A stretch of 64,000 bases of DNA, taken from JABDGR01 sp964561455 (GTDB lineage Bacteria > Verrucomicrobiota > Verrucomicrobiia > Opitutales > JABDGR01). A program made the translations under genes and the position numbers. The notes under the pieces are model-generated. The model ran no database searches, had not been told where the DNA came from, and was given only the letters and a program-made list of their open reading frames with translations. Where the stretch lies: the NCBI GenBank assembly GCA_964561455.1, contig CAZLPS010000009.1, positions 1 to 64,000 of the forward strand, read 5' to 3'. How positions within the stretch are numbered: position 1 is the stretch's first letter; each line of letters starts with the position of its first letter. Shown here piece by piece: positions 1-9,339 of this stretch.

Positions 1-39
1 CGCCTCATCCAAGACCCCAACTTTGTCCTTGCCAAATAA
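1..39 (+). CDS. 3' end of an unidentified gene
   Basis: The first 39 bases read as an open frame of twelve codons ending in TAA, giving the tail RLIQDPNFVLAK. It looks like the C-terminus of a gene entering from the left edge. There is too little sequence to name a family, and a chance open frame of this length is quite possible. Confidence 0.3.
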   Translation, partial: RLIQDPNFVLAK

Positions 40-111
40 CACCGCTGCTTTGCGCCTTTGCGCGAGAAATCCGTCTGTGGCTCCGGCTTTGGCACTGACA
101 ACCGCTCCCCG

Positions 112-1167
112 TTACGTTATTACACCCAAGCGGTTCGTTTTACGGTGGCGCACCCATAGGCCCAACCCCAACAGCCCGGGCAGAACCCAGGTCGCCGGTT
201 CCGGGACGATGGCGAAAAAGCCGGGGCCGGCGCTATTGGAGAAGCCGCCGGAAATCACCGTGTCGAGAAACACGCCATCTTTCGAATAAGCGATGACCTC
301 ACCCAAGTTATCACCCACGTCAATGCCTGATACATACATGCGCCCGTCCGGCCCAAATGCCAGATCAAAGGGCTCGAAACTCGAGTATTGTACGATCTTG
401 CTGTCGTAGGACCCGTCGGAGTTGAAACGCAGAATCGCGCCGTTGCCATTGGAATTGCTCGTATCAATGACGTAGATTTGCCCGTTGGCACGCACCGCCA
501 CCGAGACCGGGTTCGTCAGATTGCCATTGGGGATCGGGCCGCCGGTTCCGGGCGCGACCAAATCCACAAACGGCACCGTCGCCCCGACCGACCGGGCCAC
601 GTATCCGCCGCCCACGGCATCGAGATTGCCGCTGGAGTCAAAGGCCACGCCGGTGGGCGCTCCCAAATCCCCGCCGGTCAGATTGCCCTGGGAAACTCCG
701 GTTGAACTGTAGATGTGGACATTCTGCGCGCCGCTCTCATCGGCCACGTAGAGATTGCCGGAGGTCGAAAACTTCATGCCGGCGGGATTGGTCACGTCAA
801 TCGGGTCGGGCCCGTTGGTATTGTTGCCTTCATAACCAACAAACGGCCCCGAGCCGATCGGCGCGCCGGTGGCGCCGTTGAATTTCAAGATGCCGGAGCC
901 ACCGGATGGAAGAAAGGTCGTGCCGACATAGACATTGCCAGCGGCATCGGTCGCCACCCCCGTGGCGCTGGGTGCGGATATAAAACTCGGGTTCAGGATT
1001 TGAGTGGAGAAATCGTAGCGGTCCACAAAGTCGCCATCGGCGATATACAGGTAGGTTTGCGCCGCCCCGCGATTGGGCGAGAGCGCCAAGCCAAGCGCAA
1101 AAAGGATCAGGGCCATGTACCGCCGGCAGCGCCGGAAACTGAAAAGCCATGGGAGGAGGTTCAACAT
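112..1167 (-). CDS. Secreted NHL-type beta-propeller protein with PEP-CTERM sorting tail
   Basis: This 351-residue protein has a basic N-terminus and a hydrophobic signal segment (residues about 18-36) ending near GAAQT. The body holds repeated blades of the kind seen in NHL/SMP-30 propellers, with phrases such as GVAFDSSGNL, VAVRANGQIYV and LAFGPDGRMYV spaced 40-60 residues apart. It ends with VPEPATW, a hydrophobic helix and an RHRK cluster, the tripartite PEP-CTERM signal recognised by exosortase systems. It is therefore probably exported and then processed or anchored at the outer surface. Ligand and role are unknown. It is transcribed in the same direction as the next gene, separated by 147 bases. 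Confidence 0.8.
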   Translation of the reverse strand: MLNLLPWLFSFRRCRRYMALILFALGLALSPNRGAAQTYLYIADGDFVDRYDFSTQILNPSFISAPSATGVATDAAGNVYVGTTFLPSGGSGILKFNGATGAPIGSGPFVGYEGNNTNGPDPIDVTNPAGMKFSTSGNLYVADESGAQNVHIYSSTGVSQGNLTGGDLGAPTGVAFDSSGNLDAVGGGYVARSVGATVPFVDLVAPGTGGPIPNGNLTNPVSVAVRANGQIYVIDTSNSNGNGAILRFNSDGSYDSKIVQYSSFEPFDLAFGPDGRMYVSGIDVGDNLGEVIAYSKDGVFLDTVISGGFSNSAGPGFFAIVPEPATWVLPGLLGLGLWVRHRKTNRLGVIT

Positions 1168-1314
1168 GATGGCATACTGCTGTTAAAATAACGCTGACAG
1201 AAGCAGGTTTGATGCTCGTTAGGTTAAGATTGGGTGAAAACTTTGATTTCAGCCGCCCCGCCAGCGAAATTTCGCGATAATGCCCGGTAAAATCCCTGGA
1301 CCGAGATCAGCCCG

Positions 1315-4233
1315 CTAGGGCTGGCTGACGAGGATGCGCAGGAAGACCAGGCCGCCCGCCGAAAATGCGACGCGGGCCGCGAAGCGTTCCGTGTTCGCGT
1401 CGTCATCCGCCATCTGGGTTATGGCTGTGGACGGGACGTCACTCCAATTCACCAAATCGGCGGATGACTGGACGGTGGTTTGGACGTTGCTCAAAACCTT
1501 GCGTCGGCGGAATTGCAGCTCGACATAATTTACCCCGTCAATCGTCACGATCGAAGTACCGGGTGCTTGACCCGCGACCGGATTTGGGGCGAGGTTCATG
1601 GCGTAGCGCGGAAGGTTGGCGAGGGCATCGGAAAACGGCCTGGCCCCGGCCAGAGCCTTGGCGCCAGTCAAGGCCAGCGAAGCCAGCCAGTCATTGAAAT
1701 CGAGCGGGAGAATGGGAATCACCAGCTTTGGCGCCAATGAGGTGCCATTGAAACTCCACAGTCCAAAATGCGCCTCGGCCCCATTCGGGCCGCCCGGCGA
1801 GGTGTTCCCGGTCGCATTTTGGTCATCTTTCCATGGCTCATCCACCGCTTCAAAATAATAAGTGAGCACTTGATTGGCGTTCGCCCACTCGCCGATGGCC
1901 GCGAAATAAGTCTGCGCGTTCACCGTGGAGCTGTCGGTGTTGTTAAAACTGGCGCCTTGGGACGACCAACCGGTTTCCCCGATCATTACCTCGATGGCCG
2001 GATTGACGGCTTGCGCGGCATTCCTTATCGCCGCAAATTGCGCCGCCACATCAGTCACGGCAGCGGTGGCGGACTCCGCCTGCCCGGGATAAAGGTTGCA
2101 CATGATAAAATCGCAATTCTGGACCAGGGTGACCAATTCGTTGTAGTAGGCGCCTCCCGGGTTGGTAAGCTGGCCAAAGACTTGCGAGCGAACCCCCACG
2201 GCGAGGCCCAGTTCGTGCGCCTGAGTGGCATATTGCCGGATCAGGCTGGTCAAATTGGTGGCCGAGGTCGCGTCGGTGACAAATTCGTTGGTGAAAATGA
2301 GCCGGGTCACCGTCTGGGGAAAAATGGCATTCGCATTTTGGGCGATACTGAGCGCGCCATTAATTTCGGCATTCATCAGCGGCAAATTGAACCCGTTGGA
2401 ACCCGGGGAATCCAATTGCTGATAAATGCCCTGGGCGACATCGAGGACTTTCCGGCCCATGCTGCTGTTGATATTTGCCGCGGAGGGGCCAACCATCCAG
2501 TTTGAATCCACGGCGTTCCACGCGGTGGCATTCGAATAATTGCTGCCGTAGCCGGCCCCATAGGTGGCGATATGGTCGAAAGATGGCTGAATGGTCTGCA
2601 ACAATGCCTGCACCTGGGTTTGCGCGTAAGAATTAAAAGACGGGTACCCGGCAGTGGGGGCGGTGCCACTCCAGGCCCCGACATAAGGCTGAAAGGCCAC
2701 CCCTAAATAGTTTTGCGTATCCGCCGGGGTGGACACGGACAGGTTATAGGGGGCCGACACGACCGACGCCGCTTGTCCGCTGGAGTCCGTAACGCGAATG
2801 GTGAAGGTAAAATTTCCGGCGCGGGTGGGCTCGCCGTAAATCACGCCGTTCGATGAATCGAGGGTCAAACCATCGGGCAGCGCACCGCTGGCCACCGACC
2901 ACGAATACCACGGGAGACCGCCTTTGGCGCGCATGGTCGAGGCATAGCGGTTATGTTTACTGCCTGCGGGCAGCGTGGAGGTGAGCAAGGCAAGGTCAAA
3001 GGTGTGCCGGATTTTGTAACCGACGGTCTCCAGGCAAAGCAGGTCCAACTTGGTGATGAGCCAGCGGCCCTCGGGCATGGAGGCGTTGTATTCGTTGCCG
3101 AAGCCGGCCCGCAGGCTGGCATCATCAATTTCTCCTGCCAGATGGTCTGTGATGTCCACTTTGGGATATTTCCCATGGTAGGCGAGCAGGGCGGCGCTTT
3201 CAAAATCGCCGCGGTTTTTCGCAATTACCTCGAGCGGATAACTCACATTGAAACCGAAGGCATGGCCCATTTCGTGATGGGCAATGGAGTAGAGGTCCGG
3301 CTGGTGTTCGCCGCGATTGTCGGTCATCCACCAATCGGCATCATTTGTGATCAACATCCAGCCCAGGGTGTTGAAATTTCCGCGCGTATCCATGGCCACG
3401 TTGCCGGAACGCCGAATGGACAACGGCACGCCATGGCTCGTTTGAAAAGACTGGTTCGAGCCGGCGCCGCCGGCGCGAATATCCGGATCCTGTACCCCAT
3501 ACATTTCCATCAAAAAGCCGGTGTACGCGGCTGGATTCGGATTCAGAGTGGCCACTGAAAAATCGGTGATGGGCGGGTAAATCCAAATCTTCTCGGCCCC
3601 GGCGGCCACAGCATCCAGACTCATGTCGTCGATGAAGTAGGCCCAATCATCCGCCGCCTGCTGGACGATCTGGCGCCGGACAGGGTCGGTGAAAAAGCCG
3701 GCGGCATCATAAGTAAAACCGGTGGTGGCGCGGAATGCGCTGGGCTGGTTCAGATCCTGGTCAAACACGTGCACGCTGACATTCCCGCTGTGAATGGCGC
3801 CGCCGGTTTCGGTGACCTTATATTGCAGCAACTGGTCGAGATCATTTCCCGCGCGATCGGGAAAAATGGAGAAGTATGCGACCACGCGGGAGGAGGCATT
3901 CGCGAACGTGACGGTCTTCGCGGGGCCGTCCGGGCCAATGGTCGACGGAGAGTTGAAGTACATCCGTGGCTCGGAGGCAGAAAGCTTAACCGTGGCGGGA
4001 AAATGCACAATATCCGGAGCCGGGGCCAGGGTCAGCTGCACGGCGGGATTGGCGATATATCCGTCCCAATCAACCAGGGCGATGCCCCGGGCGGCCAGCG
4101 GATTTCCCGCAACGTCATAAAAAATCACGCCTTGGGCATGGGCGCGAATTTGCCCCAGGACCGCAAGGGCCGCCAAGAGGAGAGTCCGGCATGAAAACAC
4201 CCTTTCCAACTTGATGCAAAAGGGGCTTATCAT
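1315..4233 (-). CDS. Secreted multidomain protein: HExxH metalloprotease-like, putative Ig and GH17-like domains
   Basis: This is a 972-residue protein with a signal peptide (residues 1-34, ending AHAQ). Residues about 40-405 form a metalloprotease-like region carrying HEMGHAFGFN at 320-329. The HExxHxxG core is intact, but residue 330, where metzincins usually have the third zinc ligand, is Val. Residues about 410-500 match the putative-Ig (He_PIG) pattern. Residues about 508-850 look like a glycoside hydrolase family 17 (beta-1,3-glucanase-type) barrel, with an early TNEF acid/base candidate and a later GETGW nucleophile motif. The C-terminal 80 residues contain the VQSSADLVNW phrase common in exported verrucomicrobial proteins. 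Domain assignments come from motif recognition only. The role is probably breakdown of extracellular glucan or protein. Confidence 0.65.
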   Translation of the reverse strand: MISPFCIKLERVFSCRTLLLAALAVLGQIRAHAQGVIFYDVAGNPLAARGIALVDWDGYIANPAVQLTLAPAPDIVHFPATVKLSASEPRMYFNSPSTIGPDGPAKTVTFANASSRVVAYFSIFPDRAGNDLDQLLQYKVTETGGAIHSGNVSVHVFDQDLNQPSAFRATTGFTYDAAGFFTDPVRRQIVQQAADDWAYFIDDMSLDAVAAGAEKIWIYPPITDFSVATLNPNPAAYTGFLMEMYGVQDPDIRAGGAGSNQSFQTSHGVPLSIRRSGNVAMDTRGNFNTLGWMLITNDADWWMTDNRGEHQPDLYSIAHHEMGHAFGFNVSYPLEVIAKNRGDFESAALLAYHGKYPKVDITDHLAGEIDDASLRAGFGNEYNASMPEGRWLITKLDLLCLETVGYKIRHTFDLALLTSTLPAGSKHNRYASTMRAKGGLPWYSWSVASGALPDGLTLDSSNGVIYGEPTRAGNFTFTIRVTDSSGQAASVVSAPYNLSVSTPADTQNYLGVAFQPYVGAWSGTAPTAGYPSFNSYAQTQVQALLQTIQPSFDHIATYGAGYGSNYSNATAWNAVDSNWMVGPSAANINSSMGRKVLDVAQGIYQQLDSPGSNGFNLPLMNAEINGALSIAQNANAIFPQTVTRLIFTNEFVTDATSATNLTSLIRQYATQAHELGLAVGVRSQVFGQLTNPGGAYYNELVTLVQNCDFIMCNLYPGQAESATAAVTDVAAQFAAIRNAAQAVNPAIEVMIGETGWSSQGASFNNTDSSTVNAQTYFAAIGEWANANQVLTYYFEAVDEPWKDDQNATGNTSPGGPNGAEAHFGLWSFNGTSLAPKLVIPILPLDFNDWLASLALTGAKALAGARPFSDALANLPRYAMNLAPNPVAGQAPGTSIVTIDGVNYVELQFRRRKVLSNVQTTVQSSADLVNWSDVPSTAITQMADDDANTERFAARVAFSAGGLVFLRILVSQP

Positions 4234-4429
4234 GGGTGGGGATATAACGTGTGAAGATTAGTCGGAGATTTCCCCAAAGACAACTTTTATAGGTATTTGG
4301 GATTGTCCCAACTCGAAAATGGATCGCGATCAATCATTCGGCTGCGGTCACGCGGTCAGGTCCCCATGGTTCTTCCGCCCACCCGGGCCCTTCGTTTCGT
4401 CGCGTGCAGCCTGACTTAAACGAGGTAGG

Positions 4430-4474
4430 TAACACCCCATGGCGGGCGGGGAAGCAAATGCGCTATGCTGGGCC
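4430..4474 (+). promoter_or_regulatory. Conserved 5' module before a DUF2934 gene, possible leaderless promoter
   Basis: TAACACCCC (4430-4438) is followed 34 bases from its first base by TATGCT (4464-4469), which lies 5 bases before the ATG at 4475. The paralogue at 11908 has the same two words at the same 34-base distance. If TATGCT is a -10 hexamer, transcription would begin at or next to the start codon. No good -35 hexamer is seen at 16-18 bases, so this is tentative. Confidence 0.35.
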
Positions 4475-4744
4475 ATGAGCAACCAACATTTCTTTCAGGA
4501 CCAGAACCAAAAGCCTTCCGGCGCGGCGCGACCGGCGGTCGGCGGGGAACTGAATCTAAATAAAATCGCCTTCGGGCCGGCACCGCATGAAATAGCGGGA
4601 CGGGCCTACACGCATTATTTGAACCATGGTTCGCGCCACGGGGGCCATCTGGAACATTGGCTCAAGGCCGAGGCGGAATTGCTGGCCGAAAAATATCCGT
4701 CGCCGAACCCTTCCAAGTCCACCACTGAAAAGATGAAGAAATAA
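4475..4744 (+). CDS. DUF2934 family small protein
   Basis: This 89-residue protein starts MSNQHFFQDQNQKPSG and contains the DUF2934 core: IAGRAYTHYLNHG, then HLEHWLKAEAELLAE. This matches the family pattern of an aromatic/His helix followed by (D/E)LEHWLxAExEL. An upstream in-frame ATG at 4439 would add 12 residues. I chose 4475 because the paralogue at 11908 is conserved from exactly this Met. The function of DUF2934 is not established; the proteins are small and probably cytosolic. The next gene begins one base after the stop codon, so the two are probably co-transcribed. Confidence 0.75.
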   Translation: MSNQHFFQDQNQKPSGAARPAVGGELNLNKIAFGPAPHEIAGRAYTHYLNHGSRHGGHLEHWLKAEAELLAEKYPSPNPSKSTTEKMKK

Positions 4745-4745
4745 C

Positions 4746-5363
4746 ATGAAGACCACTCCCGCCACCCCTCTCGCTCCCACCGCCTGCACCACCACGGACG
4801 TCACCACGCCCGTCAGCGTCTCCACGCCGGCCAGCGCCAAACCCGCAAATTTGACTGCCACCGCTCCGGCCTCGCCGGTTCCTTCCGGCACCAAACCCGC
4901 CGCAGCCGTCACCACGGTCCGCGACCTCTCAAAGCAGGCGCCACACAGCCCGCGCAACCGGCTCGCCGGTTTCGTCGTCGCGAAACGCACCGTGGACAAA
5001 TGCCGCGCCAGCCTCGCCGGATCTCTCGGCGAATACCATTATGATTGCCCGTTGGACAACGTGCTCTTCGCTTTCAAGGGCATCACCGGTGCCCAATTCG
5101 CCGCCGCCGTGCGGATGGCAAAAAACAATGAAGAAATCGGCGCATGGCTGATCGCCAACGGCACACCGAAGACTCCGGCGGAAATCAAGGCCTGGTCGGA
5201 CCAAGTCGAAGCCAGCCGCCTCAGCGATGATCCCGCCAAAAGCGCTTATTTCGAAGCGGCCTGCACCAAGCTCGGACTCGATCCGAAAAAGGCCACGACC
5301 TTTGACTGGCTGGAAGCGGACGACCGTGCAAGCTTTGGGAAATCAGCGTCCCGTCCCCACTGA
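4746..5363 (+). CDS. DUF5069 domain protein with Thr/Ala/Pro-rich N-terminal extension
   Basis: Residues about 60-205 follow the DUF5069 pattern: DLSKQAPHSPRNRLAGFVVA, then TVDKCRASLAG, then GEYHYDCPLDN, then the helical end with FDWLEADDR. The first 55 residues are low-complexity Thr/Ala/Pro/Val with no obvious fold and may be a linker or a start placed too far upstream; an alternative start within the domain is possible. The start at 4746 sits one base after the stop of the DUF2934 gene, which supports a two-gene operon. The molecular function of the family is unknown, and no signal peptide is seen. Confidence 0.7.
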   Translation: MKTTPATPLAPTACTTTDVTTPVSVSTPASAKPANLTATAPASPVPSGTKPAAAVTTVRDLSKQAPHSPRNRLAGFVVAKRTVDKCRASLAGSLGEYHYDCPLDNVLFAFKGITGAQFAAAVRMAKNNEEIGAWLIANGTPKTPAEIKAWSDQVEASRLSDDPAKSAYFEAACTKLGLDPKKATTFDWLEADDRASFGKSASRPH

Positions 5364-5399
5364 TCGCTTTCGCCCTGTTTCCCCCGCGTTCCGTCCATC

Positions 5400-6245
5400 C
5401 TACGGGCCGCCGCCGTTCTTCCACGAATAAAACATCGAATTTCCCGTCCACGTGATGCGGACTTCCAACCGGCCCGCCACCGTGCCGTTGCCATCGTTGG
5501 CCGGCTGATAGTGGGCTCGCTTCACCGTTTCGATTCCCGTCTGGTCCAAGTCCGCGCGCCCCGAGCTTACTGCAACTTCCACTTTGTCAATCGCCCCGAC
5601 CGTATTGACGTAAATCCGCAGCAACACGCTTCCGGACTGGCCGCCCGGCGCAATCGGCACATTGAGGCCCGACAGCAATCGCGGCCCGTGACCCACCGCC
5701 TCCCCGCCATCGCCCGCGCCGGAGCCCCGGCCCGGCCCGGTTCCAAGGCCCGCACCGGCACCTATTCCCCCACCGGGATTTCCCGCCGCCCCATCCCCGG
5801 ACGACACGGCCGGATTCGCTCCCGGCACTTCCGCCTCGGCGGGGACCGGGACCGATTCCGCCGGCAATACCGGCGCCGGTTCAGGTACCGGCGGCGGCGC
5901 AATTACTTCCGGTAGGGGTATTGTCTCCACGGGTATGGGCAGCGGTGCAGGCGCGGGTTGCACCACCACCGGTGGCGGAGTCGGAATCTCGGGCGGCACC
6001 GGTGGCGCCAGGAGCATTGGTGCCGGAGTCGGTGCGCTCGGTGAAATTTCCGCCGGGGCTGCTGGAGCACCACCCGCAGCTTCCGCGCCCGGAAGGTCGC
6101 CGGCACCCGGCCCGCCTTCCATTAAAACCTCCACGTAAGGGTGTTCCGCCTTGGCCGGCAAAGCCAGTGGCGCGGGAAAATGCAGGCACCAAAATACCAC
6201 GGCATGCACCAGCAGGGCCGCGAGATAATATTTCGGCCATTTCAT
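5400..6245 (-). CDS. TonB-like periplasm-spanning energy transducer protein
   Basis: From the Met at 6245 the protein has 281 residues: a single N-terminal membrane helix (about 8-25, YLAALLVHAVVFW), a very long Pro/Ala/Val-rich stretch (about 60-140), a Gly-rich hinge (about 145-195) and a C-terminal TonB-like domain (from about 200). That domain contains SVLLRIYVNTVGAIDKVEV and SGRADLDQTGIETVKRA. The layout is typical of TonB proteins, which couple ExbBD to outer-membrane transporters. An upstream in-frame start at 6371 would add 42 polar residues before the membrane helix and is less likely. No exbB, exbD or TonB-dependent receptor is adjacent. Confidence 0.75.
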   Translation of the reverse strand: MKWPKYYLAALLVHAVVFWCLHFPAPLALPAKAEHPYVEVLMEGGPGAGDLPGAEAAGGAPAAPAEISPSAPTPAPMLLAPPVPPEIPTPPPVVVQPAPAPLPIPVETIPLPEVIAPPPVPEPAPVLPAESVPVPAEAEVPGANPAVSSGDGAAGNPGGGIGAGAGLGTGPGRGSGAGDGGEAVGHGPRLLSGLNVPIAPGGQSGSVLLRIYVNTVGAIDKVEVAVSSGRADLDQTGIETVKRAHYQPANDGNGTVAGRLEVRITWTGNSMFYSWKNGGGP

Positions 6246-6401
6246 GAGAGGTTGTTGCCGCCGGGCGGGTGATTGCGGAATCCGGCTTTCGCCATGCGTC
6301 AGTTGCGCCTGCATTTTAATCAGGAGATGATATTGGCGAATTGTTCCCGGGCTGTCGAAGCAGAAACGCACCGGCGCGGTGGCGTTTCCGTCGGCTCGCG
6401 C

Positions 6402-8615
6402 TTATTTCCGTCGGGCGGCATCCAGACGCGCGATCTCCCCCTCGGCCAGCAGGTACTCTTCCGCGGTAATTCGTTTGGTGGCGATGGCACTTTGCCAGTT
6501 TTCCCGTGCGCCGGCGGTGTCGCCGTTGAAGAAATGCATCATGCCAATGAAATAAAAGGCCGCGCATTCCCGGTCGGGCACCGCCACCCGGCCCCGTTGC
6601 GCCGCCGCCGCCTGCAATGCCGCTTCATCCAGCCCACCCGTTAAATATCCGCCGAGGCTTTTCGCCCAGCCATTGCTGAACTTCGCGACAATTTGGGCGA
6701 AGTCCTCCGGGGCGCGGCCCAGCCGCCGCACCACTATTTGCCGATAGACCTGCGCCAACGCTGCATTGTCCGGTGTGAGTGCAATAAACTTGTCCAAGTC
6801 CGCCAGCGCGCCCGCATAATCGGCGTGACTGGCCCGGGCCACACCGCGCTGGAGACAGGCGGGATTTTCGGGATCGAGTTCCAAGCCCCGGTCGAAGTCG
6901 CCCAGCGCACCTGGATAATCACCTTTCCGTGCTTTGCACTGGGCGCGCCCCACATACGCCTCGACATATTTCGGATCCATCTTCAGCGCGCGATTAAAGT
7001 CAGCGATGGCTCCGTCCAGATCACCATTGGCGTACCGGGCCTCGGCCCGGGCGTTGAAAATAAGCGGATTGTCCGAAACGAAATCAATGGCCCGGGTAAA
7101 GTCGGCGATGGCGGCGGCCTGGTCGTCAATTGTCTGTTCGGCGCCCGCCCGCGCCAGATAAGCGTTGATCAGGCGATTGTAATCCACCGGGTGGTTTCCC
7201 TTGCGGGTTTCCAGTTCGATTACCTGGTTAAGGTCGGCAATGACGCCATGGGCGTCGCCCGTAATCTCCCGCGCCCAGGAACGGTGGGCATAAGTCGCCG
7301 GATTGTCTGGAGCCAGTTCAATCGCGCGGGAGGAATCGGCCAGCGCGCCCGGAAGATCGCCGTTATTTTTTTTGGCGTCGCTCCGATTCAACAGAATCTG
7401 CACATTGTCGGGCGCCAGGGTGAGGGCCTGATCGAAGTCGGCGATCGCGCCGGCGTCATCGCCCTTTTTATCCTTGGCCACGCCGCGTTGCCGGTAGTTC
7501 TCGGCGTTGTTTGGATCTTGGGCAATCGCCTGGGAAAAATCCGCCATGGCCGCGTCGAAATCGCCGCTTTCTGATTTGATGGCTCCCGCTGCCGCCAGCA
7601 GATGATCTCCCCGAAAGTGCAAATTGCCTTCGATTCGCCAGTCGCGCTGTGGCGGCGGCCAAACCCCGGAAACCGCCCGCCCATCGGCGCCGACCGGGGC
7701 GGCCTTCGGTCGCAAGTACGCAAAGCCGCCTTTCCCATCCACCACCATGTCCATTCGCTCCAGCGCCGCCAACCCGAGCGTCCCGGCGTAATGCTCTAAT
7801 TGGGCCATTTCCGCGGGAAATGCCAGGTGGGCTGGGACTGCCGTCAAGGTAATTGGCCCGAGCGCAATCTCTTCCGCCATCCGGTCGTCCTCATCCCAGA
7901 TGTCGCCAAAACCCACGAGATAAGACGGCGGCAGGTGGGTGATATAGATATGCGCCATGTCGGGATATTTCACCCGCCATGCCTTCCATTCGGTCGGTGG
8001 TAACGTGACGCCAAGCGGCGAGGCCGTGTTGACAAAAATGAACCCCGTGGTTCCATCCGGTTGCGGCGCTTCCAGCAGCAGTTGGTGCGCCGGGTGAACC
8101 TTCATCTTGATCCAGCTGGCCGTTTCCTCCGGCAGCGTTTCCACGCGGTGGATCGTGTGCTGCGCGCCATCAAACACCAGGATATTGTCGGCAATTTCGC
8201 TCCAGGCGATGACGCCATCAATCTTCCGGTTCTCGCCGATAAATCCCCGCATCAACCAGGAAATCTGACTATTCACCGGTAATTGCACGGTGACGGTTTC
8301 CGTCCCCATCGTCAGTTGCACCGGCTCGGAGAGGCCCTGGCTCGCCAGTTCCGCCGTGGTTTTTAACCTTCCGGCCTGGGACTTGGGCAGCGTCTTGGTG
8401 GTCACCCCCAAACGCTCTGCGGCGGTGGTGGTCAGTACGCTGGCGTTCGCCCCCGAGTCCAAAATCAATTGCACTGGCTTGGCGTTGATGGAGAGATTGG
8501 CAAATACGGCCCGGTTCTCCGGTGTATCCCCGACGTGGCAGCCGGACTGCAGAAGGATGCATGCCACAAACAGGCTGGTTGCGCCGACAAGCCGCGCAGT
8601 CGAATAATTATTCAT
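6402..8615 (-). CDS. Lipoprotein with retropepsin-like aspartic protease domain fused to TPR repeats
   Basis: From the Met at 8615 the protein has 737 residues. A lipoprotein signal peptide ends in the lipobox LQSGC (Cys26). It is followed by a retropepsin-like domain with ILDSGANASVL at 51-61, which has the DSGA variant of the catalytic D-(S/T)-G motif, and a later AWSEIADNILVFD stretch. From about residue 310 there are at least eight TPR units with the GDFDAAMADFSQAI...P.N pattern. Bacterial retropepsin-like proteins act as single-domain dimers or pseudo-dimers; the TPR part suggests a scaffold or substrate-binding role in the envelope. The frame stays open upstream to 8936. The lipobox is the reason for choosing 8615. 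Confidence 0.7.
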   Translation of the reverse strand: MNNYSTARLVGATSLFVACILLQSGCHVGDTPENRAVFANLSINAKPVQLILDSGANASVLTTTAAERLGVTTKTLPKSQAGRLKTTAELASQGLSEPVQLTMGTETVTVQLPVNSQISWLMRGFIGENRKIDGVIAWSEIADNILVFDGAQHTIHRVETLPEETASWIKMKVHPAHQLLLEAPQPDGTTGFIFVNTASPLGVTLPPTEWKAWRVKYPDMAHIYITHLPPSYLVGFGDIWDEDDRMAEEIALGPITLTAVPAHLAFPAEMAQLEHYAGTLGLAALERMDMVVDGKGGFAYLRPKAAPVGADGRAVSGVWPPPQRDWRIEGNLHFRGDHLLAAAGAIKSESGDFDAAMADFSQAIAQDPNNAENYRQRGVAKDKKGDDAGAIADFDQALTLAPDNVQILLNRSDAKKNNGDLPGALADSSRAIELAPDNPATYAHRSWAREITGDAHGVIADLNQVIELETRKGNHPVDYNRLINAYLARAGAEQTIDDQAAAIADFTRAIDFVSDNPLIFNARAEARYANGDLDGAIADFNRALKMDPKYVEAYVGRAQCKARKGDYPGALGDFDRGLELDPENPACLQRGVARASHADYAGALADLDKFIALTPDNAALAQVYRQIVVRRLGRAPEDFAQIVAKFSNGWAKSLGGYLTGGLDEAALQAAAAQRGRVAVPDRECAAFYFIGMMHFFNGDTAGARENWQSAIATKRITAEEYLLAEGEIARLDAARRK

Positions 8616-8939
8616 GGGGGGGTCGGGTGGGGCGGCTTTGGGTTCCGGCCAGCAAGCTTTCTTGCCGCCGCCCAATTGCTGGCTCGCCATCTCCAAGTTG
8701 CTCCAGTTGCTTTTCAACTTGAGTTCCTGGCTGCGCTTAATTCCGTCCAGCGGCGCCGGGTTTAAACCATTTGCCGCCTCCTCGGCAATCCGATTCCACC
8801 ATAAAGCAGTCTCCCGGCTCATAACCCCACCAAAGGGCTCTTCGCCTCCTGCTTGAGCCGGGGGGCGCGCAGACCACGTCGCCCCGCAACACGTTTTCCT
8901 GGCAGGCTGCGCGACCGGCGGAAGCCGGTGGAACACCCG
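8616..8939 (-). other. 324-base region upstream of the retropepsin/TPR gene, in-frame but unassigned
   Basis: The minus-strand frame of the downstream gene stays open for 107 codons before its lipoprotein start. The putative extension includes ALWWNRIAEEAANGLNP and looks protein-like, but it would bury the signal peptide. It could be a separate fused fragment, an alternative start, or chance in GC-rich DNA. I see no other gene or RNA here. Confidence 0.3.
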
Positions 8940-9008
8940 TTAACGGATGATGACAACAGTGCCGGTGACAATTATGACGACCGCGACAAGTACGATTAGA
9001 AATAACAT
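8940..9008 (-). CDS. Possible 22-residue single-helix membrane peptide
   Basis: A short frame encodes MLFLIVLVAVVIIVTGTVVI plus two residues, which is essentially one transmembrane helix. A GAG-containing purine stretch lies about 8 bases before the ATG on the minus strand. The base composition is more AT-rich than its neighbours. There is no recognised family. It could be a small membrane protein or a remnant of a longer gene. Confidence 0.35.
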   Translation of the reverse strand: MLFLIVLVAVVIIVTGTVVIIR

Positions 9009-9103
9009 AATAAACTCTCGCTTGAGTTGATGGGTTGCTTTACGCCCACAGCATACCCAAAATGCCCGCCCGCCGATATGGGGTGTTGCCCGCGCGGAAA
9101 TTA

Positions 9104-9263
9104 GCGGGGAGCCGGGAGGTCGGAGCCGGGAGAATGCCAAAACGAAATCGAAGTCGCGGCACGTCGCCCTGCCGCCAAGTTATTCGACGCCTTGCTTCCC
9201 ATTGCTCCCATAACTCCCACTACAAGTCGCCTTGGTATTTGACTCCCCGCTCCGTGCTCCCCG
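9104..9263. repeat. Inverted pair of short heptameric arrays
   Basis: Positions 9104-9131 hold four 7-base units of the type GCCGGGA. Positions 9243-9263 hold three units of the complementary type CTCCCCG. The two arrays face each other across about 110 bases that contain no gene. The same CTCCCCG/CTCCCTG units return near 39.96 kb and 42.5 kb. Confidence 0.6.
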
Positions 9264-9339
9264 CCCATTTTCCCCGCTGGCGTGGACCAGTCGGGTTACG
9301 CCCCATGGTGCGATTGCACCTTTGCCCGTATACTCGGGG

